Assembly: GCF_000003605.2 (NCBI RefSeq)
Contig: NW_003129359.1
Location: forward strand, 260,190-301,234
Length of the DNA: 41,045 bases
Direction of reading: 5' to 3'
From: Saccoglossus kowalevskii
Taxonomy: Eukaryota; Hemichordata; Enteropneusta; Harrimaniidae
In this document: piece after piece, positions 13,001 to 23,879 of the stretch
How positions within the stretch are numbered: the stretch's first letter is position 1
Layout of the letters: the number at the start of each line of letters is the position of its first letter
Translations under genes and position numbers: made by a program
The notes under the pieces: model-generated
Seen by the model: the letters and a program-made list of their open reading frames with translations, nothing else
What the model was told of the DNA's origin: nothing
Databases searched by the model: none

Positions 13001-15524
13001 CATTCAGATAATGTGTCTATGCTAAATTTACATATTCATTGGGTTTTAATTTAGAATATATTCCAGTAATTTTACCACTCTCTGTCCAGTGATCAATTGT
13101 TCTGGCAGTTTCTTATTTTGGTGAACCTTTTGTTCATATAATATTTAGTAGCTTTGCGATGAGTGGCTTTGACAATGAGTGGCTTTCGCGATGATTTGCT
13201 TTCGCGATCACTGGCTTTCGCGGTGAGTGGCAGAAACTTGTCTTTTCATCAAAGTTGAGAATCTAATGTTGTAGTGTCATTAACAACCGGTGTCAATCTG
13301 GGAATACCATGTATAGTTAAAATGATACAAAGTATATGAGATATGTAATTAAATGCATAAATGATACACAGTAATGAGAAAACGTCTTTCGCGTGAAGTG
13401 TTATTTAAGAAAATATTTGTTCACAATTTTTTACACTGGCATGGAAATTCCCACCACCAATGCAAATTCACATAATTCTGTTCACTTTGCATGTGTACTA
13501 TGATTGCATATTTTAATACATACACACTCAAAATATTTATCACATAACCCGAAGTAGTATAAGGTAGTAAAAATTGATATACGTTAACTGGGATGTAATA
13601 TATCCTAGCTAGTTTCTAGAGCACCACCTCATATTGCTCGACAATAGTCTACAAATATTTTGTAAGATATAATATAATGTGTATATATTTTAATACATAC
13701 GGGCACACATGAAATACTAATTAAATAATTCATTATATAACCCTGACAAAGAAAATCATTATTTGTCAACTTCATGTAGAAATCCTAATAAACTAGATTT
13801 AAAGTTCTCAACTGGCGGTTTGGCTGCAGGATTTGAAAGAAAATGTGATGATTAAAAATATTGTATTCACTGCCATTTATTTTGTAGTAAAATTTGTATG
13901 TACATGTATACCATAGGGTCCATAGTATATTTTCCTTACTGATTTGACAACACCATGTACTTGACAATTACCAGTACTTGTGTTATGCAGCATAAATATC
14001 GGATTGTTCTGAAGCATAAAATTGTAATGTGAATTTCGTTCATCAATACTGAGTCCCATATTGAAGGGCAAGAGGTAGCTGGAAATAAAATGAAGTTCCA
14101 TTTAAAGTTTAAAAACAGGATTTTACACTTTACAGATTACGGACGAATAAAATAGCCGATTACATTTTACATATTGAATATCAGACTAGTGAAAAAAAGC
14201 TAAACGTCAGTTGCATGTGTAGAGAGATCCAGATAACTAAATCAATATGTCAGCCGTCACCGTCCTTACGAGCGGAAGGATTTTACTCATAGAAATTGAG
14301 AATCAAAATTGCATGGAAATGAACCCGGTCCCGGTCAGCAATCGAATCATCAATTTCCAGGAGTGATGTAACTGGTATTTCCACTTATTTGCTTATTGGT
14401 CCGAGAGTGGATGTTTTCAAGTTCGAGAGTGTGTTTTGACGTAGAGCGACGTGGACAATGCTGCTACAATTTTATGATTGAACATGTTAATATTCATATT
14501 AATGCACGTGAATTTCCATTAAATGTTCTAGTTGTCTGTGGTGTGGCGCTGGTGTGAAAAGCTGTCAAAAAAATGGCGAAAACGGTCGAACGCAATGTGA
14601 TGCTAATTTTATTTCCGGCATGATAGTTAATAAAGAAATGAAAGATGTCTTAAATTTCCCGGCGATAGCTACGTGAATTGGAACCAAAACGCTATCGCCA
14701 AGACTCAGAAAACGACAGTGACAGCCGCCAAAACGTAATTGAAGGCAAATAAACACGTGAAGTAAAAACGACTGTTTCGAGTCGTAGCGTAAAATAGGGG
14801 TATACCATTGTTGACTTAAGAGGGGAATGTGAATCAGTTGATTTGAGGGTGTCACAATAAGCGAGGGATCAAATCGTTTTTATGCTATGAAAAAGTGAAG
14901 ACCTTGAACCTACGTTATGTACAACGTCATTTTTTGTTTGATTACCTAACGTTTTTAGGTTCATGTGCTGAGAGTTACAGAGCACATACCTAACCGGCCG
15001 TCTCTCAGCAAATAATTAAGCCAAGGCATTTTTCGTGTCAAAATCGCGAAACTGTCCGTTTTTACGCAATCTTGTTAGTTCGAATTACTAAACAGGTACA
15101 AGACAACAAGGCTGAAACATCCAAGAACCAACACATACCAACAATTATATCTCAAAAGTGAATATTCGTGGTATATTTCAAGTCTAACCCGACCGGAAGT
15201 GGGGATTTGTTACTACTTTAGGTATCCAAACATATTTTAGTACTAGTTAGTAATAATGCCCTATGTTACTCGCATGCACCTCCATAGCATAATGCCCTGT
15301 GGGTTATTTCTTGCTTCTCCTTATATGTAATTCAACACCATTTTCCTGTAACCATATTTGAACATCTGTTTCCATCTATAGTAAAATATATTTTGTTGTT
15401 GTTGCTATATGTAAATTAACATTTTACCTTCGTTCGATGAAAGTAAAATCACCAACGATATACATGTTATTGTAATAATTATTGGCAATACTGTGAGACA
15501 GATCTTCACTGCTATCATATTCAT
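6912..15524 (-). CDS. Lectin gene A: N-terminal anchor, Thr-rich stalk, EGF, C-type lectin domain (5 exons)
   Basis: I assembled five exons by GT-AG sites and phase: 15524-15428, 11705-11382, 9336-9193, 8100-7764 and 7023-6912 (stop at 6914-6912). They join without a break into 337 residues. Residues 1-32 form a hydrophobic signal peptide or type II anchor (Lys at 7, acidic residues just after). Residues 33-140 are a stalk with a CCC motif and many Thr/Ser. Residues 145-181 are a six-Cys EGF-like domain. Residues 201-323 are a C-type lectin domain with WIGL, EPS (290-292) in the EPN/QPD position, and WDN (308-310) in the WND position. The family binds glycans at the cell surface or in secretion, often in immunity or recognition. 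The ligand is inferred only, as EPS does not fix specificity. The last exon might instead splice at GAAG/GTATGA (6953); I prefer read-through because it gives a short tail and a stop. Paralogue: gene B. Confidence 0.8.
7764..8100 (-). CDS. Lectin gene A, exon 4 (most of the lectin domain)
   Basis: The acceptor is ATTCTATTTCAG and the donor is TTTG/GTAAGTTG. The exon is 337 bp, entering in phase 1 and leaving in phase 2. It encodes CYRIEVSHD, then CSSLGAELVHI, WIGLRDSTN, YQWTDGTK, NWAPNEPS and CGQL, which is the classic C-type lectin order. Two extra cysteines (201 and 238) suggest a long-form domain. Confidence 0.85.
9193..9336 (-). CDS. Lectin gene A, exon 3 (EGF-like domain)
   Basis: The acceptor is TTTCTTACTCAG and the donor is CAACA/GTAAGTATT. 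It is 144 bp, a symmetric 1-1 exon. The cysteine spacing C-x6-C-x3-C-x9-C-x1-C-x12-C with NNGGC and DYHCTC is a typical EGF module, followed by one extra Cys. Confidence 0.85.
9440..11320. repeat. Intron segment of unit A, present inverted near unit C, absent from B
   Basis: About 1.9 kb within the EGF-to-stalk intron. It matches the reverse complement of about 26634-28440 but has no match in the short intron of gene B (21710-22079). Either B lost it or it was inserted in a shared ancestor of A and the inverted copy. Open frames in it (for example 10797-11117) are repeat sequence, not genes. Confidence 0.7.
10728..11290. repeat. Diverged tandem repeat, about 140-bp units
   Basis: Four or so diverged units share a core like AAAGATGGCCGACTGGCATC then TTGTTTTTTGAAAA and a GATACATGTTC segment. 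Each core is itself a small inverted repeat (AAGATGGC and GCCATCTT type). The inverted copy lies at about 26660-27200. It is a minisatellite-like intron repeat. Confidence 0.6.
11382..11705 (-). CDS. Lectin gene A, exon 2 (Cys/Thr-rich stalk)
   Basis: The acceptor has a run of T then CAG before 11705, and the donor is GAAG/GTATTACT. It is 324 bp, symmetric 1-1. It starts with RSQCCCRPK, then a Thr/Ser-rich stretch with TTTTT and TTSLTTTDDNAS. The sequons NIT and NAS suggest a glycosylated stalk. The antisense open frame at 11417-11734 is a shadow. Confidence 0.75.
12390..12540. mobile_element. TIR element (MITE), family 2, copy 1
   Basis: The left end is GTTAAAGTGGAAGAGTCGTC and the right end is GACGACTCCCCCGCTTCAAC, imperfect inverted repeats. 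The interior includes AAGGCTCATGG and ATGGCCATCTGACGCATGCG-type segments. The same element occurs in reverse at 16992-17149 and truncated at 39200-39270. There is no coding capacity. The ends resemble family 1 (TTAAAG then GTCGTC). Confidence 0.75.
12541..13150. other. Non-coding upstream sequence of unit A
   Basis: No gene is seen. About 12846-13145 is shared with unit B (about 22650-22800), including TACCACTCTCTGTCCA and TGAACCTTTTGTTC. Confidence 0.5.
13151..13230. repeat. Minisatellite, 16-bp unit, five copies
   Basis: Five tandem copies of a unit like GCTTTCGCGATGAGTG, 15-16 bp each, with a few substitutions. Confidence 0.8.
13231..15427. other. Long intron 1 sequence of lectin gene A, no gene seen
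   Basis: By the gene model this is intron between exon 1 and exon 2. Most of it (to about 15245) is missing from unit B. Open frames at 13785-14101 and 14565-14855 show no domain or splice support. Confidence 0.5.
15428..15524 (-). CDS. Lectin gene A, exon 1 (signal peptide or membrane anchor)
   Basis: ATG lies at 15524-15522 with a second in-frame ATG two codons on, and the donor is GAAG/GTAAAATG. It encodes 32 residues, starting MNMIAVKICLTVLP and continuing as an Ile/Leu/Val-rich helix to SSNE. It leaves in phase 1, which fits exon 2 exactly. The same exon is open in gene B (22975-23071) despite changes, which supports it. A positive N-terminal side and acidic C-terminal side fit a signal peptide or type II anchor. 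Confidence 0.7.
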
Positions 15525-16227
15525 TCGTGTTTGTTGATATTAAGTAGTTATTTCCCAGCTCCACCAGGACCTAATAAGTGAGTTCACGTGAAAAATAATT
15601 AATAGGAAATCGAAAATAGGTTTAGAAAATGTTTAGGTAAGCGGAACTGTAATGTAACATAGACCGTCCACATCACTATACGTTGAAATGATGAAATGAG
15701 AAAATTGTGAAATTGTGACCCGTGTAACAGTCATGGTTGTTTAAAGTTATACTGACATTAGGGTTAATGCTCCAAGCTGTTTCCAAACTGACACCAAGAA
15801 TAAAATGGGAATTACAACTACTTAGAAAAGGGAAGTAGTAAGATGTAGTGTATTACTGCAGTCCAGTTATGCAATCCATGAGACTTCCGCTCACTGGCTC
15901 AAATAATTACACCAGGGACTGTTTATGTCGAAATCAATGATGGCTGCTGAATATCTCACATTGATAACTTGCATCTTGTTTTTTCTGTCTAAATATTTGT
16001 TAAATAATCAAAATAATGTAATCTAATTTAGATTGTACTCAAACAAGGAAAGGGTAATTATGTAATGAGACATCTATGGTGTTTCGAAAGCTACCATCCA
16101 ATTGACGAATAGCTTGCCTATGCTAGGAAATAACTGTACGTTCTCAAGGTTTGTTGCATTTGCGAACTGTTTTTGCTTTGGTTGAAAACATTTTCCTGTG
16201 CTTATTTGAACCAAAAATAATCATAAT
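15525..16227. other. 5' flank of lectin gene A
   Basis: The presumed promoter and 5' UTR region of gene A, shared with the flank of gene B (23072-23879). I see no clear TATA box at a suitable distance. The tandem junction with unit B is at about 16228. Confidence 0.4.
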
Positions 16228-16991
16228 TACACTGTACTGATAATATTGGAGTCAATGCTTCGGCTACTGGAAAGAACTGTCCGACATTTTCCTTGAAACA
16301 GTTATGCTCTTTGATGTGACTGTGTTAATGTGACAACCACGCCCAACATTTACCGCATTATTAGCTATCTTGTGTGAAACAATGATGTCTTTTTCGTTAT
16401 TGTTTCACTATTCTGAAGTTAGTAACAAAATGCTTACCGTATTGAACAACTATGGATGGTAAGACGAAATATTGATTGCAGCAATCGTCGTTTTCTTCAC
16501 TTCACAGAAGTGTAATTGTTTCAAGGGGGTATTAACAGTTCTGTATGTCTAAAGTTCAAAGGTGAATGCTGAAAATAGACTCAGCCTAAAGTAAATCATT
16601 AACAGTTAATAACACCCTAGGCTACCACATTTTTAACATAAATTTTGTCACCAGCTGTTGCACATTATTTGGGGTCTTGGGAATATTATTTGGCATATTT
16701 GGTGTTTTTATGCCTGAAATACATAAGGATTCGCTAAGATTTCCTGTTGATATATGGCTGATGCGTCCCCACCAATCAGATAGCAGGATTCGTGATCGTT
16801 ATTTTCTGTATAGATTCAATAAATTTTCATTTATAAAGTGGACTGTCATGATTGACAGGCATGCCCATATGTTTAAACATGGATGTGGCTCCATATCCTT
16901 AGATATGCCTTTTTTGTTCAGGAAAACCGTGTAATATCGTGAAAACCCACACTTCCCTGACTATTAACAAAGTTATGTTGAGATAACCAGA

Positions 16992-17149
16992 GTTTGAAAC
17001 GGGGGAGTCGTCACCTGCGCATGCGTCAGATGGCCATAGCGTGTCATTGTTTACAAACAAGCGTCTACCCATGAGCCTTTGCGTTTTCAACGTGTGTTGG
17101 AACTGAATTCCCGCGCGTGCGAAAGTGACGACCCTCCCGCTTTAATAAC
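16992..17149. mobile_element. TIR element (MITE), family 2, copy 2
   Basis: It runs in reverse orientation to the copy at 12390-12540. It starts TTTGAAACGGGGGAGTCGTC, contains TGCGCATGCGTCAGATGGCC, and ends AGTGACGACCCTCCCGCTTT. The open frame across it (16899-17090, minus) is a by-product of the element. Confidence 0.75.
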
Positions 17150-18510
17150 ACCTTTCAAATTTAATTTAAATGGTCGACTAATTTAATTAAATATGCATGA
17201 TTTGCGTTAGAAAACTGTAGAGTTCTCAAAGTTGTCCAGTCATTAAATTATACATTAATAACTTTATAAACAGTGCTTTATGTTCCATGGTTGTTAGGTG
17301 CAAAACAAATTGAATTTGTTCTTGCTACTTGTTATTGAAATGTTCTCCAGAAAAAAAGACAAACGAGTCAAATTGAAACTATGCTTGATAATATTCTCCA
17401 AATAAGTACGTGAACATAATGTTCTCTTTCCAAGTTTTGGTGTTTCATTAGCGACATTTCATTAAGGTAACGAAGTACCCGGCACAAAGTAATCCTTGAT
17501 AAAATTGTTTCCACAGAAAAAAGATATTAACAAATAGTTTTGTTGCCACAAATTATTTTACGTGTTGCAGTACATTTTCAGGTAAAACTACTGCAAAAAA
17601 AAAAAAAAAAAAACCATGCGTGGTGAGGTGATTGGCCACAAAATTAAATGCTTTCTGTGGCAAATATACTATTGTGTAAAACACAACGATCTACGGGGAG
17701 AGGATTGAAGGAATTATATGGCCACCATATCTAGGCAACAGTGTTCGATCTGGAGCAAACATTTCACTAGGCCGTCGTCAAAACAACAACGTTCCTCTAG
17801 TAATAGTACTCAACATAATAGTGCTCAATAAAATTAAGAAACATTACAAAAAATATACAACCCCTGGAATTGGGTTCATTGCAAAAATATTCAGGACTAT
17901 AATATCGTCAGAGCGTGTGGTTTGATTATTCTATTTCGTATTTTTAGTGAAACAGTTCAAAAATACATTTTAATATCAAACACGATAATTCTAAATGGAC
18001 TGATTCTATATCGTTACGGGTTAAACAAATCGAAAAATTGTTACAATTGTTTAGTTTTTCTTAACGTCCAGCTAAATGTTGAAAGTAACCACATGTTTTC
18101 TTTTAGCTGTGGAACGATAGCTCTTATTCCGTCGGTCATGAACATTTTCGGAAGTTTTTAATTGTCGCTTCATTGAAGATAAGCGCGCTCTGGCAATGCA
18201 ATTGGCGTCCTTTGGGGACTGACAGATTTTTGTGTGAGGCAGATTATAAAAGCTCATCTGATGTTTTCACATAAATATAACTATGATCACTGACATTACA
18301 TATACACATTACTAAATATAATAATATTATAAATTGGATATACCACACCACCAATAATAATACAATAATAAAATATACGTGTACAAAATAATTCAAACCT
18401 TTTGGTCATTTTGAGCTTCGATATTAGTTTGGACAGCGTTATAGCATATTTGGTATGCCCAATTACTAAAGTGTTTGAACAACGAGTAAACAAATTAAAA
18501 CAAATTTAAA
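17150..18510. other. Non-coding part of unit B
   Basis: A+T-rich, with no supported gene. It holds a run of 19 A residues at 17595-17613. Open frames at 17922-18161 and 18296-18493 have no domain or conserved copy. Confidence 0.5.
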
Positions 18511-19149
18511 TATAAATTAAATAGGATAAAATGTAACATTCATGTGCTCAATCGTGGCCATTACTTAAGGATCATGAATAATTAAGATCAAATATCGCAT
18601 AACGTCTCTTTTAACCCTTTAGTGTGTACTTCGCTATATCTATTAAGAGTAAATCTTTTCTAAATATGTTCAATAATAATATTTTGAGATGTTGTAAATT
18701 TGATATGGTCACGTATTCACTGACCAAAACGATAAGGTATCGTCGTCTACAGTCACTAAAATTCCAATAATATGATTGGCTTAGATAAGATGTTCCATTT
18801 TTGACCTTTATATAACGATATATTATAGAAAAAAAGGCATGTCACGACCATCTATTGATAATTGAAAATCGTAGCAAATGGGGAAATTCCAGACAAATGT
18901 TGCATTCATTATTTGATTGCAGTACTCCTTCATTAGAAGGATAATAATAATTGTTAAATCATAATGAGGTATCATATTTGGAATTACAGATGAAGAGTCC
19001 ATCTTCTATAAATAATAATCATAGCAGTCCTCAATCGTTTGCAGTCAATTTCAGCAGACTGGAATAAAAAAATAATGTTGAAAATAATAATTATATCAAC
19101 ATATTGTTACATGTTTTCCGATTTGCTATGGCAATAAAATCATTGGAAA

Positions 19150-19261
19150 TTACCTAACAAATACATACTTCTCAAAACTTAACATCATACCTTCATATCC
19201 ACATAAGTATCGGATCTTTCGATTGCAAAAATTATTGTCCCATTTGTAGCCCACTGCTTTC
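19150..19261 (-). CDS. Lectin gene B, exon 5 (end of lectin domain, stop)
   Basis: The acceptor is TTTTTGTTGCAG before 19261. It encodes KAVGYKWDNNFCNRKIRYLC and a tail with the same residues as gene A, ending TAA at 19152-19150. The same alternative donor is present at 19190. Confidence 0.75.
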
Positions 19262-22200
19262 CTGCAACAAAAATGTAATTTCTCAAGTATTTTGCGAGTG
19301 ATAAACGTCGATATGACCTGGGCAGTACTATTTAATATATGTTTATATTGAGTGTGTACGCACACTCTAATTTGTCCTCATGCTGTAAAAATGTATCACA
19401 AGACCATCATAGGTGAGTTTTTCATTTAAATAATGTTTTGTTAACACTAGATTTAATGTGCATATGTATACCAATAAGTTGATGAATGGGTGAAGCCTTG
19501 AATCCAGTCATTTAGAGTGCCCTTCCCTGTGGAAAACGGCACACAAATCATCAGTGATTAGCTGACCGCATGACGTCAGAGCATCACTATGGGAACTCGC
19601 ATGTGCAGACTGACACATACGTAAGGCATGTCCGCAGTTTTAAGGTGAATATGATATAAGCAGGTTAATAGGCATGGGTGTTCGAGTAACAGGTACAAAC
19701 GCACTGACGGACGGATGAACGCACGGAGAAAAACAGAGAATAGGTCACCGTTTTTGAACTTTATTCAAAATATGCTTGTGATTAGTGTAAGCGATGCCTT
19801 AATAATCTCAGTGATTCATGTAGTGTGCATGCGCATACTGTGTGTGTATGAATATTGCTTTTTTGTTTTGTTTTTTACACATTGATAGTTAGTTGAAGTG
19901 AAGAATCACCATTTAGTAATATTTTCTGGATAAATGTGGATGAATTTACAAGGAATGTTATTTTAATTTAGAAACCCGTTGTTCAATTATTCAATTTGAG
20001 GTCAACTCACCAAAGCTGTCCACAGGAGGCGCCATAACTAGGTTCGTTAGGTGCCCAATTCTGGAAACTTGCAGACGTCAATTTTGTACCGTCAGTCCAC
20101 TGATAATTATTGGCAGAAACACTGCCCGTGTTTGTTGAATCTCGGAGACCAATCCACATATTTCTATATTTATAATGGGTGAATAACCAATCTGAGATGC
20201 AGTCGTCTACTTCTTCATTCCTTATATGGACGAGTTCGGCGCCGAGAGAAGAGCACGCTGCGTTAGCGTCATACCAGCTCTGATGGTCGTGGGACACTTC
20301 AATTCGATAACACCTGACGGTTAGTGGACGATACTCGGAAACATTTTCTGAAATAGAATATCGTTGAAAATAATGATTGGAAGTTACAAAACTAAAATAA
20401 ATTCTTCAATTTAACAATTGTACATGCGAATTAGTGATTCGCAATGATGAAAACTTCCACAAACGTTTTTACTTATTATTAGTATGGACCCTTGTTTATA
20501 GTAGTGTGTGCTGAAAATACTGATATCAACACCTGAGAGAATGGTCTTTATAAACCATTTATTTGAGAAAAAAAGGTGAAAGGCCAAAAGCTTGGGCTTT
20601 GCTTATAAACGTATTCATAACAATTTGTCAATACTGATAATCTGCTTTGGTCAAAAAGTATTCGTATATCAGGCATAGATATACGAGTATACTTAAAACT
20701 GAGATTCCCTAGGTAGACAGAAGTTATCAAAACTAGTCAACGCTAGAAGGGCTCGAACAATGTAACAACACAAGACATATGGATGCTGTATGAATGAACA
20801 TCGACCTGGGTATTTTCACTAAACTATGGATAAATAGCAAACAATTTAAATGACACGCGTATATTCGCTGGTGAAGGCACTGATTGGACAGTACCTACGA
20901 TACGTCACGCGACTTGAACGGACAAATGTATGTCAATTAGTGAAGACACTGATTGAACGGCGTCTACGAGAATGTGCATGTGGCACGCGACCTTCTTGAA
21001 CTGCAACCCTATTGGAGGTCGTTGATTAGATTCAGACATCCGGTGTATATATCAAATGTTTGTACATGGGTACATTAGATAGTTTTGAACCAATTGATTA
21101 ATTGTAATTATAACCCAAGATGTTATTACATTACCATAATATTCCTGGTTTGGTCAATATGAATTCGTAACATTTTTAGTGATAACAATGTATATTTCAT
21201 TATAAACGACCTCAATTTTCTGCCCTTCCTTTTGAATTCTGTATTATTAACACACATGATGCAGCCAAAACCTGGCCTTGTAAGTTGCTGAGTAGTAATT
21301 CAAACAGTAACTTGTCTCCGTTGATATTGTGTTTCCTATAATTAATTGCATGTAACTGAGTGTAGTGTATTCCCAAACCAGTTTGTGATGTCAGGGGTCA
21401 TATTCTTCCAAATATATATCGCGTTGCACGTTTTGTGTGGTATGTCACCTCTATATGTTCATGTTTTTTTGTTGAGATTGTGAGACAACTTGCCTGTTAA
21501 TTGAAGAGTATTTCCGTTATTACTAGGGCTCAGATACACACGTGTGTATGTGTAATAATACTTACTGTTGACGTCACATATCAATGTACATGTTTTCTGA
21601 TCAGTGTTTAAGTAGTATGCTGGGTAACATGTGCAATGATAATCACCATGGCTACCATTGATACAAATGTGTTGACAGCCACCATTATTCATATTGCATC
21701 CATTCAACACTGAGTAAGAAATAAAAAACGGTGTGCATAGCATTACATTAGGTAGTAAAAACAATAGTTCGTAAAATTATATTTCTATGTTCAAAAGTGT
21801 TACGGCCACGTTTGTATGTCGACAAAATAACTCACTTTTTAAACTGAGATTTAGTGGCATTTGAATTAGGTTATTTACCCTTGAATCTAAACCGAACTGG
21901 CCGCATACGTGTCTTAAAAAGTGTTGGGGTTGGAGATGAAATAAAGGGAAAATGTGGACCACTAAACGAACAATTGACTGACAAACGTGAATAATAACGA
22001 TTTCGAACGGGTAACTCTTTACAACATGCGATCATATCAAGCAATAACAAAGTTTACATCTAATTGTGTGTAGTAATACCTTCTGTTGTAATATATTCCG
22101 TTACATTAGATGCCGTGCTTGCATTGTCATCTGTTGTTGTAAGTGATGTAGTGTCGTGTACTTTTGAGATATCGCGAGAGTATACCACTCCTGTAATGTC

Positions 22201-23071
22201 ATATGCAGATGGCGTTAACTGTTTATCCGGTTCATGGGTTATTTTGTTTTCCATAGTTTCAAATTGTTTGTTGTTTATTGTTGTTTCTCCTATATGTGTT
22301 CTCATGTGTGCTTTTGCGGATAATGTGAACATGTCTATCAAATTAAGCTTCATCAATTTCGGTCTGCAACAGCACTGTGAACGTTCTGAAAAGAAAATAG
22401 TTCATTTGAATGCAATGAATTCCCAATAAGTGTAAGTATAGTTAACAGTCCCTCGTAGACGTGATGTTTTTACTCTATCATCACACTGATGGCCAGAATT
22501 TTGTAAATGAAACTTAGACTAATATGATGTTCAATGAACGGCTTATGGCAGTACAAAACCTGTCGTTTAATAGTAAGCGTGTCCGCGCAGCTTTAGAAAG
22601 AGTATGAGTTCGACTCCCGTGGTGGGTTGCACACTCAACAGCGCTTGTGCTATTTACATAATTAGATCGAAAATGTGGTGGTCTATCGAATAACCTAAAC
22701 CTCGTGTTGTTTCATTTAATTGCTAGTATACCACTCTCTGTCCAATGATCCATTATTTTGGCCGTTGCTTTATTTTCGTGAACCTTTTGTTCTTATAATA
22801 GTGCCCCATGTTACTCGCATGTATTTCCATGGCATAATGCCCTGTGGGATATGTCTTGCTTCTCCCTCAATGTAATTCAACACCAATTGTAACCATATTT
22901 GAACATCTGTTTACATCTATAGTAAAATTTATTTTGTTGTTGTTGTTGTTGCTATATCTAAATTAATATTTTACCTTCGTTCGATGAAAGTAAAACCAGC
23001 AACGATATCCATGTTATTGGAATAAATATCGGCAATACTGTGAGACAGATCTTCACTGCTAGCATATTCAT
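19150..23071 (-). CDS. Lectin gene B: N-terminal anchor, Thr-rich stalk, EGF, C-type lectin domain (5 exons)
   Basis: The paralogue of gene A with the same five exons: 23071-22975, 22385-22080, 21709-21566, 20347-20011 and 19261-19150 (stop 19152-19150). All splice sites and phases are kept and the frame is open for 331 residues. The only length change is six fewer codons in the stalk. The lectin domain keeps WIGL, EPS, WDN and all cysteines. In exon 4, 18 codons differ in amino acid and 6 are silent compared with A, 17 of the 18 before the WIGL motif. B gains an NVS sequon at the start of exon 4. Predicted as a secreted or type II membrane glycan-binding protein, the ligand being unknown. 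The compact locus (3.9 kb) is probably the better working template of the two. Confidence 0.8.
20011..20347 (-). CDS. Lectin gene B, exon 4 (most of the lectin domain)
   Basis: 337 bp, the same length and phases as in gene A. The acceptor is CTATTTCAG and the donor is TTTG/GTGAGTTG. It encodes CYRIEVSHDHQSW, CSSLGAELVHI, WIGLRDSTN and NEPSYGASCGQL. Confidence 0.85.
21566..21709 (-). CDS. Lectin gene B, exon 3 (EGF-like domain)
   Basis: 144 bp, symmetric phase 1. All six EGF cysteines are kept, with NNGGCQHIC and DYHCTC. The acceptor is TCTTACTCAG and the donor GTAAGTATT. Confidence 0.85.
22080..22385 (-). CDS. Lectin gene B, exon 2 (Cys/Thr-rich stalk)
   Basis: 306 bp, in frame. The acceptor is TTTTCTTTTCAG and the donor GAAG/GTATTAC. 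RSQCCCRPK, HDTTSLTTTDDNAS and a shortened Thr run are visible. The antisense open frame at 22064-22429 is a shadow. Confidence 0.75.
22975..23071 (-). CDS. Lectin gene B, exon 1 (signal peptide or membrane anchor)
   Basis: ATG at 23071-23069, donor GAAG/GTAAAATA. It encodes MNMLAVKICLTVLPIF and a hydrophobic segment to SSNE. The length and phase equal those of gene A exon 1. Confidence 0.7.
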
Positions 23072-23879
23072 TTGTGTTTGCTGATAGTTAGTAGTTATTT
23101 CTCAGCTCCACCAGGACCTAATGAGTGGGTTCACGTGAAAAAAAAGGCAATCGAAAATACGTTTTGAAAATGTTTAGGTAAGTGGAACTGCATTGTAACA
23201 TAGATCGTCCACATCACTATACAGTAATAATATTGTACAATTATTGACGTTGAAATGATGTTTAAATAGAAAATTGGGAGAAAATAAACCAGTTTATTAG
23301 TCTGACCCGTGTAACAGTCATGGTGGTTTGAAGTCATACTGACTCGCGTCGCTAGTGACCACGACATTATGGTTAATGCTCCAAGCTGTTTCCAAACTGA
23401 CACCAAGGATAAAATGGGAATTATAACTACTTAGAATGAAAACGGAAAAAGTAGTAAGTTGATTTCTACCGAATAGTGTATTACTACAGCCCAGTTATGT
23501 AATCCATGAGACTTCCGCTCACCGGCTCAAAAAATTACAACAGGGACTCTTTATGTCGAAATCAAAGATGGCCGCTACATATCTGACACCGATAACTTGC
23601 ATCCCGATTTTTGTTTTGTATAAATATTTTTTAATAAATCAAAATAATGTAATTTAACCTAGTTTGTGCTCAAAACACGAAAAGGGTAATGACGTAATGA
23701 GCCAATTATGGTGTTTCGAAAGCTACCATCCAATTGACGAATAGACCATATCTCGCTCATCTGTACTCGCCTGTGCTAGGGAATAACTGTACGTTATCAA
23801 GTTTTGTTGCATTTGCGACCTTTTTCTGCTTTGAGTGAAAACATTTTCCTGCGCTTATTTGAACCCAAATTAATCAGAA
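23072..23879. other. 5' flank of lectin gene B
   Basis: Presumed promoter region, collinear with 15525-16227. No gene is seen. The open frame at 23131-23406 is not conserved in the unit A copy. Confidence 0.4.

Larger units (their letters stand above)
5525..16227. repeat. Tandem unit A of the lectin locus
   Basis: The unit starts with TTACACTGTAAACATAATA and the same start recurs at about 16228 (unit B) and 23880 (unit C), each time next to TTGGAGTCAATGCTTCG. Unit A and unit B align over exons, introns and flanks. A has about 1.9 kb in the EGF-to-stalk intron (about 9440-11320) and about 2.1 kb upstream (about 13150-15245) that B lacks. B has about 1.6 kb (about 16930-18510) that A lacks. 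The 5' flanks (15247-16200 and 22800-23870) are shared. Confidence 0.85.
16228..23879. repeat. Tandem unit B of the lectin locus
   Basis: The second unit, aligned with unit A from its first bases. It lacks the 1.9-kb intron segment and about 2.1 kb of intron 1. It has about 1.6 kb (16930-18510) absent from A, part of which (the segment with CACTTCCCTGACTATTAAC) is shared with unit C, so A has probably lost it. A family-2 MITE sits inside it. Confidence 0.85.
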
